Assembly: GCA_963693305.1 (NCBI GenBank)
Contig: OY855906.1
Span: 24,057,289 to 24,121,288 of the forward strand
From: Meandrina meandrites
Lineage: Eukaryota > Cnidaria > Anthozoa > Scleractinia > Meandrinidae
Direction: 5' to 3'
Length of the DNA stretch: 64,000 bases
The stretch's first letter is position 1. Each line of letters starts with the position of its first letter. Shown here piece by piece: positions 61,401 to 63,630 of the stretch. A program made the position numbers and the translations under genes. Under the pieces are notes generated by a model, which ran no database searches, was not told the origin of the DNA, and saw nothing but the letters and a program-made list of their open reading frames with translations.

Positions 61401-62176
61401 AAAAACTCCTTAACTCAGTAAGGTCACATTTCACATATGAAAATCTTCCAAAAACATGGCAAAAACCTAAAAACAGAATAGAAATAGATGTTCAGTGCCC
61501 TGACTACATGGTAAGCTACATGTAGATGAATATTCAAGGACCTGGTGCTTTAAAAGAAAGGTTTCAATCCTTGTTTGAAGTTACAGATTGTCATTTAATG
61601 TATGGAACCCCATTAATATGACCACTGTTGGTTGCATTATGAAAATAACTGACTGAGCTTTTGTTCAGGTTAAAGAAAGTGGTCATAATAATGAGGAAGT
61701 TGTAACAGGGTTGATCATGAAGCAGGAATCTACTTACACAGTACTGTAAAAAATTAAGAAAACTAATATTCTTGCTTCGGCATAATTTATTACTGCATCC
61801 CAATCCTCAGTACTTTTGCAAAGTACTGAAATTTCCTATTTCCTGACACAGGCTGCTTAATCTATACACACAAAAAAAATTTGGTAGACACATAAGTATG
61901 GAAAGAATGAACTGGAAATAACTAGCATAAAATATGAATGTAAAAGTTTTACACTTTAGCATACTTCCTATCTCAACTGCTAAATGAGTTCCATTTGTCC
62001 TTGCAGTATTCCTGAGTTGTGCCATATCATGTGGTGATGGATTTACCACTTCAATGGGACTTGTACGCCACTCATCAAATTCTTCACCTTCATCATCAAG
62101 GCGAAGATCTACCAAGTAACAGTGTCCCTGCTCTGTACCAATAGCTGCGATACCAAACAACAGCTTCAATTGAGCA
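12327..62176 (-). CDS. AHCTF1: ELYS / AHCTF1 nucleoporin, exons 1-42 of the visible part
   Basis: ELYS binds chromatin at mitotic exit and recruits the Nup107-160 complex to start nuclear pore assembly; it also works at kinetochores and in interphase pores. Forty-two exons join with matching phases and no internal stop, giving about 1,410 residues. Exons 1-9 match the N-terminal beta-propeller (for example EPENDPRYCCYLW and CHLGIFDINCWYHSQMP). Exons 10-27 match the alpha-helical ELYS domain ([46 protein letters not shown]). Exons 28-42 form a disordered Ser/Pro/Thr tail of about 530 residues, much shorter than the human tail. No AT-hook (KRGRPRK type) is visible. The first exons, roughly 150 residues judging by human ELYS, are upstream of position 64000. 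Exon boundaries at 37479/33339 and at 30173 are the least certain. Confidence 0.93.
12428..12831 (-). CDS. AHCTF1: ELYS exon 41 (Ser/Pro-rich, FSPP repeats)
   Basis: The largest exon, 404 nt. Contains three FSPP motifs (NSAFSPPTSPDRSPVKPRSS, SYAFSPPAVLQTP, QYIFSPPLTRSMARRRSS). The last resembles the human tail motif FVISPPALRSRQK. Many SP/TP sites suit cell-cycle kinases. Donor gtaagt. Confidence 0.93.
13257..13281 (-). CDS. AHCTF1: ELYS exon 40 (25-nt micro-exon)
   Basis: Encodes EQQSSTEK. Acceptor ccctgtcag, donor gtaaca; phase 2 to 0 bridges exons 39 and 41. Confidence 0.75.
13347..13493. mobile_element. 147-bp foldback MITE
   Basis: Ends ggccccagttgttcaaag and its exact inverse; arms continue as ggtggataacgctatc and ccggataaatcact with few mismatches. 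Lies in the intron between ELYS exons 39 and 40. Confidence 0.9.
13777..13876 (-). CDS. AHCTF1: ELYS exon 39
   Basis: Encodes AESDDESAGDSSVVHQPQIT then SVTVHQPTDTSA. Acceptor gttcttcag, donor gtgagt; phase 1 to 2. Confidence 0.85.
14225..14407 (-). CDS. AHCTF1: ELYS exon 38 (acidic, SUMO-interaction-like motif)
   Basis: Sixty codons, strongly acidic. It contains ITAAVMDLTGDSDIEEAE, in which VMDLTGDSD fits a hydrophobic core flanked by acidic residues, as in SUMO-interacting motifs, and ends SSYELDDDSDAVL. Donor gttagt; phase 1 to 1. Confidence 0.88.
14771..14937 (-). CDS. AHCTF1: ELYS exon 37
   Basis: Encodes PVKQLDVPTPVIQEDTVDSP then SNVSGDTDAMEVNTEHMIRE. Donor gtacaa; phase 2 to 1. Its acceptor is about 10 bp from a transposon-like end at 14947. 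Confidence 0.85.
14947..15010 (+). mobile_element. Solo end of a TA-type DNA transposon
   Basis: tacagtggaacccggttag resembles the ends tacagt-gaacccc at 16303 and 54054. The opposite end was not found, so it is a remnant. It supplies sequence upstream of the ELYS exon 37 acceptor. Confidence 0.5.
15349..15387 (-). CDS. AHCTF1: ELYS exon 36 (39 nt)
   Basis: Encodes FASENASPSPST between acceptor ttatcag and donor gtaatg. Phase 2 to 2 bridges its neighbours. Confidence 0.75.
15747..16058. mobile_element. 312-bp foldback element with 75-bp arms
   Basis: attctcgtccccatagccct through acgaagggctctgg is repeated in inverse at the right end with one or two changes. The centre (about 160 bp) has no ORF. 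In the ELYS intron between exons 35 and 36. Confidence 0.92.
16137..16191 (-). CDS. AHCTF1: ELYS exon 35
   Basis: Encodes SDSPVQREELTTPSRRI. Acceptor ctttcag, donor gtacat; phase 1 to 2. Confidence 0.8.
16303..16706. mobile_element. TA-flanked non-autonomous DNA transposon, copy 1
   Basis: Ends tacagtcgaaccccta-agcggcca and tggccgcttaataggggttctactgta. Same family as 54054-54513. The TA at each end and the CAGT start suggest the Tc1/mariner-pogo group. Non-coding inside. Confidence 0.75.
16740..16848 (-). CDS. AHCTF1: ELYS exon 34
   Basis: Encodes ITRVLRRTSPQPSPTSSPPT then TRRGSSDQLSKAVE, in the same place and style as human STLRSTPLASPSPSPGRSPQR. Donor gtaggt; phase 0 to 1. Confidence 0.88.
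17167..17238 (-). CDS. AHCTF1: ELYS exon 33 (TPQSIL motif)
   Basis: Encodes TKTEAVNIAATPQSILK, matching the human tail motif TPQSILRS. Twenty-four whole codons, donor gtgaat. Confidence 0.88.
17373..17445 (-). CDS. AHCTF1: ELYS exon 32 (disordered tail)
   Basis: Encodes RRQFFSGAEALSLLATPPVV. The acceptor gtttag gives the phase required by exon 31; donor gttagt. Confidence 0.75.
17706..17879. mobile_element. 174-bp MITE
   Basis: Ends ttcttacagtaaggagccca and the inverse of tgggctcattgctgtaagaa, followed by aagtgtgac on both sides. In the ELYS intron between exons 31 and 32. Confidence 0.8.
17880..18948. other. ELYS intron, nothing recognised
   Basis: About 1 kb of AT-rich sequence between the MITE and ELYS exon 31. 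Short ORFs at 18253-18516 (+) and 18395-18788 (-) have no motif. Confidence 0.45.
18949..19016 (-). CDS. AHCTF1: ELYS exon 31 (disordered tail)
   Basis: Encodes SPIAENRTSPRAVTSPTFLD, rich in SP and TSP sites that suit proline-directed kinases. Donor gtaact; phase 0 to 2. Confidence 0.78.
19822..19937. repeat. Hairpin MITE
   Basis: tagtaattg-ac...gggagtaatcg and its inverse around a ttgatttgaaatt loop. Related to 23392-23514 through the gtggagtac-att string and to a solo end near 52299-52325. Confidence 0.7.
20192..20255 (-). CDS. AHCTF1: ELYS exon 30 (disordered tail)
   Basis: Encodes DSNKVGVVFASVTKRPSDDT. No clear vertebrate counterpart. Supported by good splice sites (acceptor tttccag, donor gtgagt) and phase 2 to 0. 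Confidence 0.75.
20406..20964 (+). mobile_element. TTAA-type element carrying a THAP exon
   Basis: Inverted arms of about 100 bp share gtcagctgattctacat, ttttcgatttggataaaacg and aattttttta. The right end reads GGGCACTTTAA; the left end is diverged. The interior holds the ATG exon of a THAP-domain protein. THAP plus TTAA points to the Kolobok superfamily. Sits on the + strand inside an ELYS intron. Confidence 0.65.
20687..20768 (+). pseudogene. First exon of a THAP-domain protein (transposase relic)
   Basis: The ATG opens MPERCVAALCYNVNDPKTTS then VFMQIPE, ending at donor gtacgt. MP-x2-C-x4-C-N and the F-x-x-P turn are the N-terminal half of a C2CH THAP zinc finger. The second half (C-x2-H, AVPTIF box) was not found in the element, so this is an isolated exon. 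Confidence 0.6.
21126..21209 (-). CDS. AHCTF1: ELYS exon 29
   Basis: Encodes STEQFVSQREAEAFVCTPVT then PRVKTRL, equivalent to human PELPEAFFGTPISKASQKISRL. Donor gtaata; phase 2 to 2. Confidence 0.87.
21402..22470. mobile_element. DNA-transposon remnant with nested hairpin MITE
   Basis: Left end acagtcaactctcggtttagcggacac; the right part repeats tagcgagagtccg and agtcatctccagtcaa in inverted relation. The interior (about 1 kb) has no intact transposase and contains the palindromic MITE at 22021-22127. Boundaries are approximate. Confidence 0.45.
22021..22127. mobile_element. Palindromic MITE, copy 2
   Basis: Ends and length match copy 1 at 11304-11409 (aacaattagattattcgctc... and its inverse). 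The central loop differs (ttcggcctgcggcc), and the stem differs by paired changes such as gcgtgat versus aggtgat. Confidence 0.85.
22537..22645 (-). CDS. AHCTF1: ELYS exon 28
   Basis: Encodes PRPKPLSTVVHKVDKGNPVT then RAVILSSTMDKVEEL, matching human [32 protein letters not shown]. Donor gtaatg; phase 1 to 2. Confidence 0.96.
23059..23194 (-). CDS. AHCTF1: ELYS exon 27 (end of helical domain)
   Basis: Encodes ERAKVRNALVDAYIRCLPRV then QRKLVFGPDKPLTR, matching human [23 protein letters not shown]. It follows a 6.4-kb intron rich in mobile DNA. Donor gtatgt. Confidence 0.96.
23392..23514. repeat. 123-bp hairpin MITE
   Basis: ggcaatttgactgagtggag and tggtctgaaa-catac-c-tgatttcaaa pair with their inverse copy at the right side. 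Related to 19822-19937. Confidence 0.8.
24008..24260. repeat. Degenerate tandem repeat (ACTATTCG type)
   Basis: About 250 bp of imperfect 10-14 bp units such as actattcgtcactatttgc. The ORF at 24025-24399 is a product of this repeat. Confidence 0.75.
24480..24823 (-). pseudogene. Possible decayed coding sequence, unknown
   Basis: The minus strand starts MRDLAQEYRKTVRQLTMNQ, then continues in other frames with TSTRRTDSYRVRSLLK, NMTPLLKRRTTSQGRTKRKR and an acidic DSTPEEEDHQPGEDQEKE. Charge and composition look protein-like but broken by frameshifts. Not assignable; could be a transposon-derived gene. It lies in the ELYS intron between exons 26 and 27. Confidence 0.25.
25195..25586. mobile_element. 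392-bp TTAA-flanked MITE
   Basis: TTAAAGGGGCACTATCACGG at the left and its inverse ending in CCCCTTTAA at the right; TTAA is the target duplication. The interior is non-coding. Compare 40642-41041 and 60175-60578. Confidence 0.85.
25587..27240. other. ELYS intron, nothing recognised
   Basis: AT-rich sequence with short ORFs lacking motifs, for example 26006-26215 and 26268-26465. No structure identified. Confidence 0.4.
27254..28010 (+). pseudogene. Myb/SANT-like protein of a PIF/Harbinger-type element, broken
   Basis: Reads KSADWTEEETHEVLEA, a stop, then KFSKLWGVSQREKIKLWNDI, SLYKERCPESQRMLQQV, a second stop, and KQLKQRSRSTGEAGIQKIIE. Further on and in other frames come KYDSRLAEFF and FRDAQSRQMEQTNAL. 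The DWT-x-E opening and tryptophan spacing are those of the Myb/SANT-like DNA-binding protein that accompanies Harbinger transposases. Two in-frame stops and frameshifts show it is dead. The 200-aa minus ORF across it is antisense noise. Confidence 0.7.
28668..28704. repeat. Perfect-arm hairpin
   Basis: tctcgtgtcgtcatga and its exact reverse complement around caacg (16-bp arms). It follows a short direct duplication of tgttgacatggcgggaaaa at 28560-28600. Confidence 0.85.
29040..29181. mobile_element. 142-bp foldback MITE
   Basis: taatgcccgattcc-tctatggc...cgcctgcagggaatca pairs with its inverse at the right, giving arms of about 58 bp with few mismatches. Confidence 0.88.
29576..29707 (-). 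CDS. AHCTF1: ELYS exon 26
   Basis: Encodes EFLVNFLQEETLPYSKELLV then [19 protein letters not shown], matching human [38 protein letters not shown]. Forty-four whole codons, donor gtttgt. Confidence 0.96.
30173..30268 (-). CDS. AHCTF1: ELYS exon 25
   Basis: Encodes KGMHECLFNVISECRDFQKL then KEEVPSERRG, matching the human helix [27 protein letters not shown]. Acceptor attcgccag. The chosen donor gttctt is weak, and the exact 3' end may shift. Confidence 0.7.
30932..30959 (-). CDS. AHCTF1: ELYS exon 24 (28-nt micro-exon)
   Basis: Encodes NVTEAFNFQ, matching human CMVEAWNFLRQ. The 28 nt bridge phase 2 to 0; acceptor tttttag, donor gtaaaa. Confidence 0.85.
31375..31474 (-). CDS. AHCTF1: ELYS exon 23
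   Basis: Encodes ESQKALYLMKVMCPTVQGFS then DVKLFITVLLAC, matching human [31 protein letters not shown]. Donor gtaaga; phase 1 to 2. Confidence 0.96.
31561..31863 (-). mobile_element. tRNA-derived SINE with 14-bp target duplication
   Basis: On the minus strand the head reads ggcgcggtagcctaatggct (A box) ... ggtccgggttcgagtcctgg (B box GGTTCGANTCC intact), with CCA at the anticodon position. The body is shared with 36580-36843. accatctacatgta flanks both ends (31547-31560 and 31864-31877), a clean target duplication indicating a fairly recent insertion. Confidence 0.92.
31878..32266. other. ELYS intron, nothing recognised
   Basis: Sequence between the SINE and ELYS exon 22. AT-rich, no ORF of note and no repeat recognised. 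Confidence 0.4.
32267..32357 (-). CDS. AHCTF1: ELYS exon 22
   Basis: Encodes AAVTYLTDPVVKTELGAWQR then SFIIKTLLAQ, matching human [28 protein letters not shown]. Donor gtaaaa; phase 0 to 1. Confidence 0.94.
33251..33339 (-). CDS. AHCTF1: ELYS exon 21
   Basis: Encodes KFAKAFNMSEDLIKLVQGFW then MLDHQHFE, matching human QVKLIQGFWLIDHNDYE. Donor gtagag. The start is 33339 or 33343, depending on the exon 20 donor. Confidence 0.92.
34032..36560 (+). pseudogene. Ty3/gypsy retrotransposon relic (gag knuckle, PR, RT, IN)
   Basis: In order on the + strand: a CCHC knuckle CHSCGGSGHIAEAC; an aspartic protease with ELDTGAG; reverse transcriptase blocks around SEWAMPMVHVPKADG and MPFDIASSPAIFQC; a segment where the catalytic Y-x-D-D is replaced by SIQDN; and integrase pieces including HVWWPRIDSIFE and MVDAHSKWPEI. 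Stops and frameshifts separate the blocks. A SINE begins at 36580. No LTRs were recognised. It lies in the ELYS intron between exons 20 and 21, opposite in strand to the host. Confidence 0.88.
36580..36843 (+). mobile_element. tRNA-derived SINE nested at the end of the gypsy relic
   Basis: Same family as 31561-31863 (shared ggcaagacactttact, ggagtagaaatactcctagt and ctgatgggcc), but the tRNA head is more decayed (cggtggcctaatcgggtggt; B box ggggtccaag). tttatcttcat occurs on both sides. Confidence 0.85.
37002..37395 (+). pseudogene. LINE C-terminal fragment
   Basis: Encodes MTKRDEAKLDTFLHKCLRRI, RIYWPMRVTNEEVRKRA and RRRWCWIGHVLRMD, a stop, then RSRGRPRETWRRTVEGE and AARNRVEWRK. This post-RT region (LRRIL-x-W ... 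W-GHVLRM ... RGRP) is typical of non-LTR retrotransposon C termini. 5'-truncated, as is usual for LINE copies. Confidence 0.82.
37479..37566 (-). CDS. AHCTF1: ELYS exon 20
   Basis: Encodes GLCSLYLLENVHPTWKHCLV then SFLTLSIS, matching human [27 protein letters not shown]. The 3' end is uncertain. A gtattt at 37478 fits exon 21 starting at 33339; a U12-type donor gtatccttt at 37509 would pair with exon 21 starting at 33343. Confidence 0.85.
37847..38128. mobile_element. 282-bp hairpin element, copy 1
   Basis: Ends aattggccatgttc and gaacatggccaatt; the internal string ctttgtgtttaaaccaata is shared with 53645-54054. A partly deleted relative of that element. Confidence 0.8.
38129..39533. other. 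ELYS intron, nothing recognised
   Basis: Part of the intron between exons 19 and 20. The ORFs at 38686-39105 (-) and 39092-39454 (-) have no recognisable domain. Confidence 0.4.
39534..39651 (-). CDS. AHCTF1: ELYS exon 19
   Basis: Encodes DPGSVGLMVDKLITQFGYQA and SQQYPPSSLH, matching human NPDCLMIDGLVSQLG and GKYPPASLH. Acceptor attcttcag, donor gtatgt. Confidence 0.96.
40642..41041. mobile_element. 400-bp TTAA-flanked MITE
   Basis: TTAAAGGGGCAG at the left and CTGCCCCTTTAA at the right, TTAA duplicated. Its right end lies only 15 bp from ELYS exon 18. Confidence 0.85.
41056..41133 (-). CDS. AHCTF1: ELYS exon 18
   Basis: Encodes GHCYPAVTLSNACESRRKDL and EDLCS, matching human LCYNYPVIQNYYTSRRQKFERLS. 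Donor gtatgc keeps the phase needed by exon 19; an alternative gt at 41062 does not. Confidence 0.88.
41904..41928 (-). CDS. AHCTF1: ELYS exon 17 (25-nt micro-exon)
   Basis: Acceptor gtcttatag, donor gtgtga. Encodes GSIAASK plus split codons. The phases (1 to 2) exactly bridge exons 16 and 18, and it sits where human ELYS has DDSVQLSR. Short, so less certain. Confidence 0.65.
42076..42130 (-). CDS. AHCTF1: ELYS exon 16
   Basis: Encodes YLRVVLWLIGQELLPEQS, matching human YAQVVLWFSHSGLLPEG. Donor gtaaaa; phase 0 to 1. Confidence 0.94.
42131..43747. other. ELYS intron, nothing recognised
   Basis: 1.6 kb between exons 15 and 16. Includes a purine-rich ggatgga-type low-complexity patch at about 42180-42310; otherwise no structure seen. 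Confidence 0.4.
43748..43797 (-). CDS. AHCTF1: ELYS exon 15
   Basis: Fifty nt encoding GVKDLEARYNVVSILSL, matching human GLIDLSNKFVVSHLICQ. Donor gtaggt; phase 1 to 0. Confidence 0.93.
44279..44419 (-). CDS. AHCTF1: ELYS exon 14
   Basis: Encodes VPLFDGGGGTPDEQMLSMLD and LTTIFQALITQSAP, matching human CVPLFDGSC and the helix that follows. Donor gtaatc; phase 1 to 1. Confidence 0.95.
44657..44692. repeat. Small hairpin in ELYS intron
   Basis: ggatatttactgagc and gctcagtaaatatcc flank a short loop. No extension outside these arms. Confidence 0.7.
44972..45061 (-). CDS. AHCTF1: ELYS exon 13
   Basis: Encodes LKLILDWAWDRVVDIKDQLD, matching human [20 protein letters not shown]. Donor gtaaga; phase 1 to 1. 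Confidence 0.95.
45283..45323. repeat. TTTA and poly-T/poly-G tract
   Basis: A run of ttta units passes into poly-T and then about ten G. Simple sequence. Confidence 0.8.
45635..45722 (-). CDS. AHCTF1: ELYS exon 12 (start of helical domain)
   Basis: Encodes FHHEALLSVALEHGLVTFIT, matching human [22 protein letters not shown]. Donor gtaagt; phase 0 to 1. Confidence 0.92.
45754..45898. repeat. Short MITE
   Basis: gttgtgg-ttaaatttatcttt and its inverse aaagataaatttaaaccacaac at the right. A related half copy lies at about 62353-62520. Confidence 0.7.
46162..46287 (-). CDS. AHCTF1: ELYS exon 11
   Basis: Encodes ILANMSKQGISCLSD and YFNMCYVAGLLPRNFDLSKP, matching human YNRCLVAGLLSPRFVDVQP. Forty-two whole codons, donor gtaagt. 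Confidence 0.94.
46497..47635. mobile_element. Foldback (FB-like) element with minisatellite arms
   Basis: Outer unique arms ggaggtacatctatgacaaa... (46497-46610) pair with 47526-47635 in inverse. Inside each arm is an array of a 15-bp unit (tttgcrttatgcctg and variants): roughly 12 units at 46611-46796 and about 23 at 47176-47525 in inverse orientation. A 380-bp centre separates them. Because 15 is a multiple of three, every frame is open and gives MPVCVLPVCI-like repeats; these are not genes. The design resembles Drosophila FB and Galileo elements. Confidence 0.85.
46797..47175 (-). other. Non-repetitive centre of the Foldback element, exon-like
   Basis: On the minus strand an open frame from 47178 gives MDITSPEHARYKSAVTELPN, then further residues to ELQTISG just before a donor-like gtaaga at 47018. 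It has more G+C than the surroundings. It may be a captured host exon or promoter; no homology recognised. Confidence 0.3.
47636..48242. other. ELYS intron, nothing recognised
   Basis: Between the Foldback element and ELYS exon 10. The ORF at 47818-48120 has no motif. Confidence 0.4.
48243..48304 (-). CDS. AHCTF1: ELYS exon 10
   Basis: Encodes ACCLMETGLVHSKFLGVQRQ, matching human ATCLLNSGVVHLTCTGFQKE. Sixty-two nt; phase 1 to 0; donor gtgaga. Confidence 0.93.
48547..48627 (-). mobile_element. tRNA-like SINE head
   Basis: The minus strand reads ttcctagctcagttggtagg (A box) ... catgggttggaatccattg (B box with one mismatch). It lacks a clean acceptor stem and is followed by other sequence, so it is a SINE copy rather than a tRNA gene. 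Confidence 0.65.
49254..49347 (-). CDS. AHCTF1: ELYS exon 9
   Basis: Encodes DVFVDAKSISSFVPSAG and LEQHLWPASLKF. It corresponds to human [29 protein letters not shown]. Donor gtgagg; phase 0 to 1. Confidence 0.88.
49425..49530 (+). mobile_element. tRNA-like SINE, family C copy 1
   Basis: ggggtagcacattgacagtg... with B-box-like gggtttgattcc and a tail ttgttggttc shared with 55384-55505. Confidence 0.6.
49685..51019. mobile_element. 1.33-kb element with about 230-bp terminal inverted repeats
   Basis: Ends ttacagtgcgactactcgaa and its inverse. The arms share aattaaccaatcacagtgtt, ctagaacg-caaacaaaag and caaacagatgcggacctc. The interior has a short direct repeat (ctaaccgcaagcaaac/ctaaccgcaagcagtg, 50105-50150) and no transposase. 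In the ELYS intron between exons 8 and 9. Confidence 0.85.
51226..51322 (-). CDS. AHCTF1: ELYS exon 8
   Basis: Encodes CPFFAFFSLADILDAASPDG, matching human [20 protein letters not shown]. Donor gtacgt; ends in phase 0. Confidence 0.94.
51438..51576 (-). CDS. AHCTF1: ELYS exon 7 (beta-propeller)
   Basis: Encodes VRDLTLAICVWEAP and CHLGIFDINCWYHSQMPPSI, matching human [20 protein letters not shown]. Acceptor ttgttgcag, donor gtgagt. Confidence 0.96.
51577..52780. other. ELYS intron, solo repeat end only
   Basis: A fragment at 52299-52325 (gttcaattcagggagtaatc) matches the hairpin MITE at 19822. The ORF at 52504-52773 has no motif. Confidence 0.4.
52791..53274. mobile_element. 484-bp foldback element
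   Basis: ttagtac...aaaagtttaaccaat and tcaaaatttgttgcaatggc are repeated in inverse at the right (gccatggcaacaaattttga, attggtaaaactt). Non-coding. Confidence 0.75.
53645..54054. mobile_element. 410-bp near-perfect hairpin element, copy 2
   Basis: The arms are almost the whole element: aattagccatgttctaaacg, gagcaggggactgggtacga, ttggttgaaac and agtatggattggagga all recur in inverse. The loop is a few bases near 53852. Related to 37847-38128. Its right end touches the TA element at 54054. Confidence 0.88.
54054..54513. mobile_element. TA-flanked non-autonomous DNA transposon, copy 2
   Basis: tacagtagaaccccaataaa at the left and its inverse ending gttcgactgta at the right. Same family as 16303-16706, with shared internal strings such as the inverse of ttcttctattgttttttaccc. 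Confidence 0.75.
54602..54915. mobile_element. MITE, uninterrupted copy of the 3565-5135 element
   Basis: Begins with a hairpin (ctacagattattcactag and its inverse). The body is collinear with 3589-3759 then 5027-5130, passing directly across the point where the 1.26-kb element sits in the other copy. A second internal hairpin surrounds gccgaagccaaaggctgagg. Confidence 0.8.
55162..55270 (-). CDS. AHCTF1: ELYS exon 6 (beta-propeller)
   Basis: Encodes ELSGVGRRFEHQLTADA and ATSVGSKIICCCTL, placed as human YCEERYTLDLTGG...TKLLGCQS. Donor gtattt; phase 0 to 1. Confidence 0.85.
55384..55505 (+). mobile_element. tRNA-like SINE, family C copy 2
   Basis: gtgggacagtggtgagagca... with an intact B box ggttcgattcc and a tail ttgttgttggtttt. 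Same family as 49425-49530. Confidence 0.7.
55781..56325. mobile_element. 545-bp element ending in gtgcacctaacccc
   Basis: aagtgcacctaacccctaat at the left and attt-ggggttaggtgcactt at the right, followed by TTAA-like TAA. It contains an ORF (56018-56317) with RPSEDVIRQLRLGVLDSP that has no known domain; it may be repeat-encoded. Confidence 0.65.
56376..56531 (-). CDS. AHCTF1: ELYS exon 5 (beta-propeller, EPENDPR motif)
   Basis: Acceptor gtcaacag, donor gttggt. Encodes EPENDPRYCCYLWVGRGP and LTLYQLVFASRDVLAGYG. The EPENDPR-CCYLW string is nearly identical in human ELYS and is the strongest single identifier of the gene. Confidence 0.97.
56741..56830. repeat. (AATAC)n microsatellite, 18 units
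   Basis: A perfect pentanucleotide array. It creates false ORFs on both strands (NTIQY and VLYCI repeats). Confidence 0.97.
57121..57351. mobile_element. 231-bp MITE
   Basis: agggccaatttacacggtac and the inverse gtaccgtgtaatttgcccct. Non-coding. Confidence 0.8.
57832..57886 (-). CDS. AHCTF1: ELYS exon 4 (beta-propeller)
   Basis: Encodes YSSQVGQYFSAVTHFMYQ, equivalent to the human QLESGQVPVYAVTFQ strand. Donor gtgaca; ends in phase 0. Confidence 0.88.
58421..61080 (+). pseudogene. DIRS retrotransposon relic (gag/RT/RNase H)
   Basis: Across several frames: LAALNAELDPSGG; FCSSQKLKSA and YLANEVSLGRVVGHL; the RT start with KKGQ-like residues and VNDQKNQYDFTLHYITVDQV; FGKGALMA; IGHL-like and HAVKVVW-like pieces; then, after a 404-bp MITE, the RNase H region GELHVDLLS, DVEVSSNATGSIGA and the HVPGVSN motif near 60935. 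This order is that of DIRS elements, which use a tyrosine recombinase instead of an integrase. Many stops make it dead; the recombinase was not found in the window. Confidence 0.8.
60175..60578. mobile_element. 404-bp TTAA-flanked MITE inside the DIRS relic
   Basis: TTAAAGGAAACCTCTGCTG at the left and CAGCAGAGGTTCCCTTTAA at the right; arms of about 50 bp continue with ggcaagttga-gttgagttgtt. It splits the DIRS coding region between the RT and RNase H parts, so it inserted after DIRS. Confidence 0.9.
61207..61315 (-). CDS. AHCTF1: ELYS exon 3 (beta-propeller)
   Basis: Acceptor gttttgttcag, donor gtaagc. Encodes AIKYVRQTSSLLVGFNFGCF then QIWNMETLTHV, equivalent to human [20 protein letters not shown]. 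Confidence 0.92.
61395..61466 (-). CDS. AHCTF1: ELYS exon 2 (beta-propeller)
   Basis: Acceptor ttttag, donor gttagt. Encodes FCHVFGRFSYVKCDLTELRS. Similarity is weak on its own; the phase (1 to 1) and position between two clear exons support it. Confidence 0.75.
61965..62176 (-). CDS. AHCTF1: ELYS exon 1 of visible part (beta-propeller)
   Basis: Acceptor ttcttgttccag, donor gtatgc. Encodes KLLFGIAAIGTEQGHCYLVD then LRLDDEGEEFDEW, matching human [24 protein letters not shown]. Ends in phase 1. Confidence 0.93.
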
Positions 62177-62971
62177 CTGGAACAAGAATATACATATTAA
62201 TAAACAATTGTAATTATCAACAAATACAGTGGTTTTGTTACTCTAAATGAAACAAACACTTCAGAACCTTGTCACTAGAACACAGTAGGTGTCCCATAAC
62301 AAACTACCCTCCACATGGATATAAAAAATACCCACCGAAATCTGAGGCATGTATGTTGTGGTTTAAATTTATATGTGGTTAAATTTTCAACCTGTTTGAT
62401 TTTTATTTCCCTTTGTTTCAGTTTGTGAATAGAATAGGAGACAGTGAAAAATAAGGATAAAACTGGTTTGAAAATTTTAAACCAAGATTGAAGATTGTTT
62501 TGTATTTTTTGCCGTAATAGTTTGTTAGGGTTCTTTCTCACTTCTGGATACAGTATCAGTGATAAGTAAGCTTATGAGACGATGACTTGAAGGACTGGAT
62601 TTGCATCTAATTTTTGCATCTTCATAAATATTATTTTGTAAGAAACCAGTTTATTGCAGAAGACTACTCAAGGCACTTTGCTGCAGGCAGCTCAGTTTTT
62701 TTTTTTATCTCAGTTATTGCTAACTATATTAATAACAAGCCTTGATCATACATGCAACTGTCACATACAAGGGCCTGTCTGATCAGTGTGTTTATAATGC
62801 ACTTATTATTGGATTTCCTGGGGGTTGACCCCGGGGACACCCCCAGGAGACCCCCAGGAACATGCGAGGAATGGTGCATTTTTTTAAAAAAAATTGTCCC
62901 GTGGGGTAGGGCATTGTTTTGTTTATGAAACGAACGCACCAGAGCCCCGGGATGCACCCCCGGGATTGGTG
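62177..62971. other. ELYS upstream intron with repeat fragments
   Basis: Contains a half copy of the 45754-type MITE (about 62353-62520) and a GC-rich hairpin gggggttgaccccggggacac/cccccagg at 62820-62862. No upstream ELYS exon is recognisable here. Confidence 0.45.
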
Positions 62972-63430
62972 TTAAAAGTGTGACTGGCCTGACACGACTC
63001 CTGTGGGTTTCATGATGCTGTATAGTTTTGCTCTAACGAGTATATCTTCTAGAGATCTGCCTCTTTTGTAAGAGATAATGGGTGGTTCCCGAAAAATCTC
63101 TCGAAGCAGGGGTTGTTTCTCAATGAATGCCATTTGCTCATTAAAACCTTTTTGTGATTTGGCACTAATGGGTTGTATTACAAAAGGCAATATGGTTTTT
63201 CGCACCTTCAGTTTTTCCTGTAGCGCATATTTTCTCTCTGTGAATTTGACTTCTGCGAGGGTCTTTTCAACTATGTTGTTTGGATAGCCTCTGTCGTGCA
63301 ATCGCAACTTGAAATTATTAATGCTTTCTTCAAAAAGTGTTTTTGAAGAGTTAGTTCTAAGAAGTCTGAGGGCTTGGCCTTTGATGAAGCCCTTTGCCAC
63401 ATCGGGGGCGTGGCAAGAAGAGAAATGCAA
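62972..63430 (-). pseudogene. Penelope-like retroelement fragment
   Basis: The minus strand encodes HFSSCHAPDVAKGFIKGQAL, RLLRTNSSKTLFEESINNFK, RLHDRGYPNNIVEKTLAEVK and PLLREIFREPPIISYKRGRS. This block (HFSSCHPP...GFIKGEALRLLRTNS...RGYP) follows the RT in Penelope-type elements of cnidarians and other animals and precedes a GIY-YIG endonuclease, which is absent here. Truncated at both ends. Confidence 0.65.
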
Positions 63431-63630
63431 GAGGGCACGGTAACAAATCCTGCAATCTGATTGGTTCTTAGCGCGGGCAAGATTCTCCTATATCTGCCCA
63501 CGGGCAATGGTAACGCTTTCGTCAGTTTGATATGGCGGCGAGGCGAACGAGCCCTCGAAAGTTTTGCTCTCCAAAGTTAATGTAATTGCTCACCAACCGT
63601 TGTAAATGTGAAAGGAAAAGTAAGCAGTGG

